A DNA stretch of 64,000 nucleotides from assembly GCF_027943255.1 (NCBI RefSeq), contig NC_072892.1, positions 121,847,792 to 121,911,791 on the forward strand, read 5' to 3'. The notes below the pieces were generated by a model. That model was not told the origin of the DNA and did not search any database. It saw only the letters and a list, made by a program, of their open reading frames with translations. Position 1 is the stretch's first letter, and the number at the start of each line of letters is the position of its first letter. Origin of the DNA: Anastrepha obliqua. Taxonomy: Eukaryota; Arthropoda; Insecta; Diptera; Tephritidae. Made by a program: the position numbers and the translations under genes. This document shows positions 57,946 to 64,000 of the stretch, in pieces.

Positions 57946-58509
57946 TTCCCCAAGCTAATTTATTTATATACACCTATGTTCACAATAATAGCAGCGGGGC
58001 ATATTGCAAAGTGCTGATTATTTATGTATTTTTTATTTAATTTTCGTTATCATTTTATAAAAATATCGTGCATACTACAACAAAAACCATATAACACAAA
58101 GTTTCACACTCTTAAAAAAATAAAAAAAGAATTCAAAATCTTTTCGTCAAAATTTTAAACTTTGCAGTCTAGCAAAATTCGGGTATGCAGCTTTGTAACC
58201 TACTCAAGTGTGGTGTAATAAAACGCGTGTTCAAAGTGGCTCAAAACTTGGTTTGATTTTTGATAATTTTTTTTGCTGATAAAAAGTATTTTCATCCAAC
58301 TAAAATATTTTTCATCTAACATAAAATCGAAAAAGCTAATGTAAATGGATTGATTGACTGAAACTCTAAACTGTCAATGCAAAACAAATTACTTATTTAC
58401 AAGTAAAATCAAGTTCTAAAGCCGGTATGGACATCAATTGAGGGATGTACCGCTGGTTAAAACATCGAAATCATACAACGCCAATAAAATAAGGTGCTCA
58501 GACATTATA
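57946..58509. other. no gene recognised
   Basis: AT-rich. 'gttcacaataatagcagcg' at about 57978 resembles a Tc1-type terminus, with no partner found. Confidence 0.35.
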
Positions 58510-58877
58510 AAGGGTTTTTCAATAAGGGCGGATAGATGTTGAAATGAAATAAAATGGCGTTTGCTGTGTGGCACGTAGCGCCGTCCTGCTGGAACCACAT
58601 GTCGTCTAGGTCCATATGGTTCAATATGGGCCATAAGAAATTGGAAGGGCCACCACGTCTACCGAAAAATGGGCGCAATGCGCGCAACGTTTGCGTTAAT
58701 GAACACTCATTTTGATAATAAAGTTTTATCATTTGAACGTGCTGTTCAATCGTGTAACTTGCCATGATGATTTCGCATAAACAACTGAATAATAAACAAA
58801 AGATTTGACAGATGTAACCAAAACAAAATGGCTGCCAGAGGGCGCCAAAATCGACGCGCGCCAATTGAAAAACCCTT
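58510..58877 (-). mobile_element. 368-bp DD41D-type MITE with TA duplication
   Basis: Exact 14-base TIRs 'aagggtttttcaat' and inverse, flanked by TA (58508-58509, 58878-58879). Antisense frame from 58766 joins the transposase N-terminus (MASYTIEQHVQMIKLYY; LRALRPFFGRRGG) directly to DDMWFQQDGATCHTAN, the second catalytic Asp, and then runs through the TIR to a stop at 58507-58505 (87 codons). The rest of the core is deleted, so it cannot catalyse transposition. Confidence 0.85.
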
Positions 58878-58879
58878 TA

Positions 58880-59719
58880 CCTGTCCTTGCTACGAAGCAT
58901 TAAAAAGGCAGAGTAAGGAAGAGCACAAAATATTTCAATATCTTGAAAATTAGGTATTTTAAATTGGTACATAGCCATTCGTAAATTTCATTTAAAACCA
59001 CCTTTAGTAATAGGTTGTTGTGGGTTTGAATTTAAGCCCGTTTCTAAGCTAAAAACCGTGTACTAATTCGACTATGATTAAAATAAACTATGATTTTTCT
59101 TAAACCTTTGCTTAACAAATGTAGATCCGACTTCTTTCCGATTATGATTATGCGTCTATATGTTTCTGCAATAAAAAAATAAAAATGTTAATGTGCATTT
59201 TATTTAATTTGTTTTTTAACGCTTTTCTTAAGCTTAGGGCGTGGGTAGTCTTCGATAATTCTATTAAAATAATTATATACACCCAATTCTCTTCTTTAAC
59301 ACGGTGGATACATTCCTTAGAAAAGCGTGCAAAAACAAAATAAACGCATGTTTTTACGCGGTATATGGTAAATTTGGGGATATGTTCCATAACTTTAAAA
59401 AGCCGTCTAAGACAAAAACATATTCTCAAATAACTGTGCAAAACAAGTCATAATGAAAGTATTTATGTATAAAACAAAAACAATTCATTTTTATTATATT
59501 ACAAAAACATAGAATTAGTGTACAGTGAAAATTCAATCCATAAGTAGACAACATATAAGAATTCAAATCGAAATTAGAAAAAAAAACAATTTTGCAACTA
59601 TTCATCACTACTTAATAACCAGCGTGCGCGTTTATTACTGACTGCACCAAAAATGCTATCATCAGTAGATACCCTATGATCGGACCGGGAATGTTTAAAT
59701 AAAACAAAAAAGAGTTAAA
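58880..59719. other. no gene recognised
   Basis: AT-rich; no feature recognised. Confidence 0.4.
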
Positions 59720-60140
59720 TTTCAGACAAATTTATTTTATCTCCTTCAAAATAGATATGACCTGTCTGAAGCAACACACATGTTTCAAAGTTTAACCCAG
59801 TCCTCCATGCACCATGGCCTTCCTTCGTCGCATTCTCTTTGATCTCCTGTATCAACTGAAATCTCCCTCCACGGAGTGGTAACTTCAACTAGGGAAACAA
59901 AAAGAAGTCGCCCGGGGCCATATCAGGTGAATAGGATGGTATTTACTTGGTGTTTGGTCAAATAATCCAGCACAATTTGGGCTCGGTGCGATGGCGCGTT
60001 ATCATCATGGAAAATCTAAGAATTGTTTGTCGCCGTTTGCGACGTACATCATCTCCTAAACGCTTCAAAGCGCATAAATAATATTCTTTATTGACTGTCT
60101 GGTACTCATGGCGCACGAAAGAAAACAGACAACATCACCT
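59720..60140 (-). pseudogene. mariner relic
   Basis: Antisense: IFHDDNAPSHRAQIVLDYL (second Asp) and 'catcctattcacctgatatg' (the SPDMAP-type block), YYLCALKRLGDDVR upstream. C-terminal and N-terminal parts lost or frameshifted. Confidence 0.6.
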
Positions 60141-60889
60141 TCCCGGTACTTTTTGTTCATAGGGTATGTCAGATATGTTGCCCAACAGTCGGGTTTTATT
60201 CAAATTATTAACGGCTTTTGTTGGTTTTTCCGTTGTATCAAAGTGATTGTGTTTTTGCTTTCTCGAGCTGTTTATACAAGATGATGCAAAATTAATCACC
60301 CTATTATAAAATTTATAATCTTTGCATGTGGCGTCGTACTTCAATCATATTTGACACTTGTGAGGGGTTAAAATTAAGATTTCCATCAATCAAAATTAGT
60401 TTTTTTATTCAATCAAAAAATTATTCAAAAATAAGATTGGATTATTAGTTTTGCGATCTGGAGATTATGAATGGAAGCAAAATGTACTTATTACATTGTT
60501 TTTGAAGGAACATATTACTTAATCTTCCACCAAAAATCTTTACTTAATAAGGCATTATTTTAGGAGCTGTGTTTTGTTTAGAAAAATGTTTTTTCCTTTG
60601 CAATTTGTGCAAGAACCAAAATTTCTTGTAATAAAATTTATTAGTGAACCATGTTATTTAGAAATCGTTTAAAAGAAAGACCGTGTAAAAAGAGAGTTTG
60701 GTGTGTATGGTATATATGTAAATTATACAGAGTTTGAAAGGAATTGAAAGTAGTTTATGAGATGCGTTTTGAGCACAGCGCTCAACTGCTTTGAGGTTTT
60801 TGCAAAATACAAATGTTGCATAACGGAACTTATGCTTGTTATGATACTGCATACATTATGGTGAGTTGCAAATTTTACCCCTTACTCGA
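60141..60889. other. no gene recognised
   Basis: AT-rich; no feature recognised. Confidence 0.4.
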
Positions 60890-62020
60890 AACCAGCCATC
60901 CAGTGCTGTTGATGTAGCGGAGGAGAGAAAAGGGATCTAGGCTGGAGAATTTCTTCAAGTCATCCCCAAAGGGCACGCTAAGGAATCTCAAGCGCCTAGC
61001 CGCCAGAGCCGGACATTTGCAGAGAAAATGTTCAACAGTCTGCTTCTCTGTAGGATTCCCTCAGCTTCTGCAATAGGGGTTGTACGGAATTCTAAGCTTC
61101 TCCGCATGAGTACCGATCACCCAGTGACCAGTGAACACCGCAATGAGTTTGGAAATTGAATGGCGGGGGATTCCCATCACCTTAAGCGTTCTATTTCTGT
61201 CGTACTGAGGCCATAGTGTTTTCGAAATAGCGCACGGTGAGACAGACCTCCATCTGTCTTGCGCTCTTCATAGAAAGAAATTGTGTAGTTTCCCTTTAAC
61301 AACGGACAAAGGGACACCGATGTCTGCGAGGGAGACAGCTGAAACCGGTTCTGTCGACCACTTCCTGGCAAGCTCGTCGGCAATTTCATTTCCTTCTATA
61401 GTCCTGTGCCCAAGAACCCAGATAAGGGAGATGTTTCCTGCTCGATCGAGATGTTTGAGTTCCTCCTTACAGCAGTTCACCAGAAGAGAGCTGCAATACG
61501 GCGACGACAGAGCCTTGATCGCAGCTTGGCTATCGGAAAAAATGTTAATGTCTCCCTCCCAACAGCGATCTTGAAGTATTTTATATGCCTGCAGGATCGC
61601 GAAGACCTCTGCTTGAAAAACGCTGCTCGTTTCCGGCAGTTTAAAGGAGACCGAAATGCTGGCTGATTTAGAAAAAACCCCCGCTCCCACTCCAGGTTCC
61701 ATTTTGGATCCGTCAGTGATCTATATCCGTCAGTGACCTATATCCGTGCCGACTGTCCCCTCCATCCAGTCTTGCCTGAAAGATAGCCCTAGCACAATCC
61801 TCAAAACACAGTTTGCGGATTGAGAGATCAGTGCGAAGAACAGAGAAGGAAGGGGAGATCTGCTTCAAGATGCTACTATGTCCTACAGGAAATTGTCTCC
61901 AGAGGTCAAGTTCCTTCAACCTGATAGCGCTCTGAGCAGCAATGGATTTAACCTGCATATCCACAGGAAGTAAGTGCAGAATAACGTTGAGCGCAGCAGT
62001 AGGGCATGTTCTCATACATA
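60890..62020 (-). mobile_element. RNase H LINE relic, longest of its family
   Basis: Antisense: CPTAALNVILHLLPVDMQ (linker), FQAEVFAILQAYKILQ, FSDSQAAIKALSS, WVLGHRTIEGNEIADELARK, then KLIAVFTGHWVIGTHAEKLR and the finger CRS-stop-GNPTEKQTVEHFLCKCPAL, where TGA replaces the second Cys codon. At least one frameshift near 61700. Same family as 21957 and 51000. Confidence 0.75.
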
Positions 62021-63067
62021 TATATATCCAGTTAAAACTTATTTTGTATATATGTATATATAAAATCATATATCCATATTTAGTAAAATGTTTTGTAACC
62101 AACATTTATTGTCTTGTGTAAGTGCCGCTGCATTTATTTGAAAACTAGAAAGTAGCAACTCTCCCATTTAAGTAGCTCCAGACCCAGAGCAATGATGGAT
62201 GTGTATTCAATAGAATTACATACATACACACATGCAACTCCATTAGGGCGAGTCGATTTGTACGGTAGAAATAATTGCATGAGAAAAAGTGCACAAACCG
62301 GTTTAAGGGAATGATTTTGTTTTTGCAACTGGAAGGACTCACATATACATACTTACACATATTTATGCAGTTTTGTGTCAGTTTCAATTGGCAAATGAAA
62401 ATGTCGTGAAGTATTGGTGTTAGAAAAAAATTGTTTCTCACTTTTATTTAAGTGCCTGGTAACAGTAAACATGCCATTTGATTTTCGTGCTATTGTTCTT
62501 TTTTTAAAAACTATTTTCCAGAAAACTTTCTTTTAGATATGTTCTTTTAAAAATAAAGGGCTCTGAAAATTCGAAAAAGTATTCGAAATAATAAAAATGC
62601 GTGATTTTTTGTTGTTTATATTGGCATAAACTGCTTAAGCAAGTCAAACATTCCATTTATTTTTCGAGCTATTGCCTTCAATAGTGTCATAATCTAGAAA
62701 AACTAAATGTTGAGAAAAGTGACTTCAATGTTTTAAAGTAACTATGCATCCCGACCCTTGGGATATAAGTGCCAGCCAGATCAATGGCCTACCTACCTAG
62801 CATGCATCCCGAACTAAAAGCAAGTTAACTCTTTCATCTAATAGGTTACTGCCAAAAGATAATCGCCATACATTTGTTACTCATCATAAAGGAAGAGCTA
62901 AAATATTTTTTAGATTATGACATTATGAAGTAAATGAGCGACATAAATTGGAAGAATTTATTTTCAAATAAGGAATAATTCAGATATCGGGGCTGAAATG
63001 TATACCAGTTGCAGTAGAAATTCCAGATCGCTCGTATGACACCATGAAAAAGGTTAAACTTTTCTTA
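62021..63067. other. no gene recognised
   Basis: AT-rich; 'catgcatcccgac' / 'catgcatcccgaac' direct repeat at 62743 and 62800. Confidence 0.4.
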
Positions 63068-63830
63068 GGGGTTACATATGTACGTCCAGAATTTTCTAAA
63101 AATCGATTTTTTCAGATTATTATTCTTCATTGTTTTAAGCGTATTTCCGTGGAAGTCGATTGTAAAAATTCCTCATAGACACAAAGTTATGGTAGAAAAT
63201 GTAACGGCCCGAGTTTGATGCGCACAGGTAGCTGTCCCTCGTTTGAGGCAGCGAAAATGCACTTGAAAGTTTAAACTCGTTTTTCTCGAAACTACTTTTT
63301 CCGGCACGATCTGCCTGATAACTCATAGAGTTTTTATATTTTTTGATGCGGTTTTTTTTGTAAATACTCGAAAGTGTTTTCGCTAATAGTCTGTCGAGCC
63401 GGATTTTTGATATTATTATCAAAAAATTTTATAAACATAACTTAAATGTGACATTTATGACGTAAAACGCATACTTTGTTTTAAAATGCCGTAAATTGAA
63501 AATTTTTTCGAAACTCAAAAATCCGTTTTGACACACTATAACGACAACTTTATTTTAGATACAAGAGTTTTTATACATTTTACAGCCATCAACATTTCAA
63601 GGAGAAATGATGTAGACCGCGGAATAACTTTTTTTCATTGTACTTTGAGTCACGTGATATTTTATATACTAATTTTTCTAAAGAAAAATTAAAATAATTT
63701 TTTTTTTATAAATTTTAAGTAACCAATAAACAAAGCATACAATTTTTTTATATTCATTTCTATTGTTATCCCTTCTAAAAATAGTTTTTCTTTTAGCGCA
63801 TTCTTGCCGCTGGTGTACGTTTGTAACCCC
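63068..63830. mobile_element. TIR element with TTA duplication
   Basis: Ends 'ggggttacatatgtac' and inverse 'gtacgtttgtaacccc' (inverted, two mismatches), flanked by TTA (63065-63067, 63831-63833). 763 bp, AT-rich, no transposase. PIF/Harbinger-type by its duplication; not the same family as 2801-3485. Confidence 0.6.
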
Positions 63831-63862
63831 TTAAATCAATTTTTCATCACTGTTCCATTATT

Positions 63863-63930
63863 CAGGAGCTCGGCCAAATACCTAACGAAAGTGTACGCTT
63901 CTAATATTTATTTATTTATTTATTTATTTT
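63863..63930 (+). mobile_element. SINE tail fragment with (TATT)n
   Basis: 'caggagctcggccaaatacc' and 'gtgtacgcttctaat' from the SINE tail, continuing into a TATT repeat at 63906-63928. Confidence 0.65.
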
Positions 63931-64000
63931 ATCTAGGTATTTACTACAACAAAATTCATTACGATGTGGAGTGTGGACTGAGAGATACCCAGCCCGTATG

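Overview
The window looks like intergenic and intronic DNA from a higher fly, most likely a true fruit fly (Tephritidae). It is AT-rich and packed with small introns, mariner/Tc1-type transposons, non-LTR retrotransposons and a tRNA-derived SINE. An intact DD41D transposase resembles the rosa group known from Ceratitis. The genus cannot be fixed from the sequence alone. Nothing bacterial, viral or CRISPR-like was seen.

Host genes. Only one family of host genes is clear: acid (lysosomal/gastric type) lipases of the alpha/beta-hydrolase fold. A complete three-exon lipase lies on the + strand (4430-5850; 415 aa; signal peptide, GHSMG, Asp, His). A second lipase lies on the - strand: exons 2 and 3 at 12415-13606, and a signal-peptide exon inferred at 24029-24193 across a 10.4 kb intron (431 aa in total). 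A broken lipase fragment with an in-frame stop sits at 1355-1620. These are the remains of a tandem lipase cluster; the two intact genes converge and are separated by about 6.5 kb of repeats. A doubtful 69-codon secreted-peptide ORF is at 45941-46150.

Mobile DNA makes up most of the rest. Two almost identical, full-length mauritiana-subfamily mariners (19809-21064 and 35184-36438) keep intact transposases and TA target duplications. One lies in the second lipase's intron; the other splits a Tc3-like element with IR/DR-type ends. An intact DD41D transposase (39528-40613) splits an older LINE. There are many dead mariner, Tc1, pogo and DD41D copies, and several non-autonomous derivatives in which the DNA-binding N-terminus is fused to a C-terminal or catalytic remnant. 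Harbinger-like (TTA) and piggyBac-like (TTAA) MITEs, a 1.46 kb fold-back element and about 15 SINE pieces are also present. LINE relics belong to at least four groups: RTE-like, Jockey-like, I/R1/LOA-like with RNase H, and an endonuclease-RT family ending in (TAA)n.

Layout: 0-4.2 kb SINEs, lipase pseudogene and a LINE/MITE/SINE nest; 4.3-6 kb lipase 1; 6-12.4 kb repeats with the fold-back element; 12.4-24.2 kb lipase 2 with its transposon-filled intron; 24.2-34.4 kb a relatively unique stretch followed by LINE, mariner and SINE relics; 34.4-37.9 kb MITE and Tc3-like element with mariner inside; 38-44.6 kb LINEs, DD41D and nested insertions; 45-64 kb scattered relics with long stretches in which no gene was recognised.
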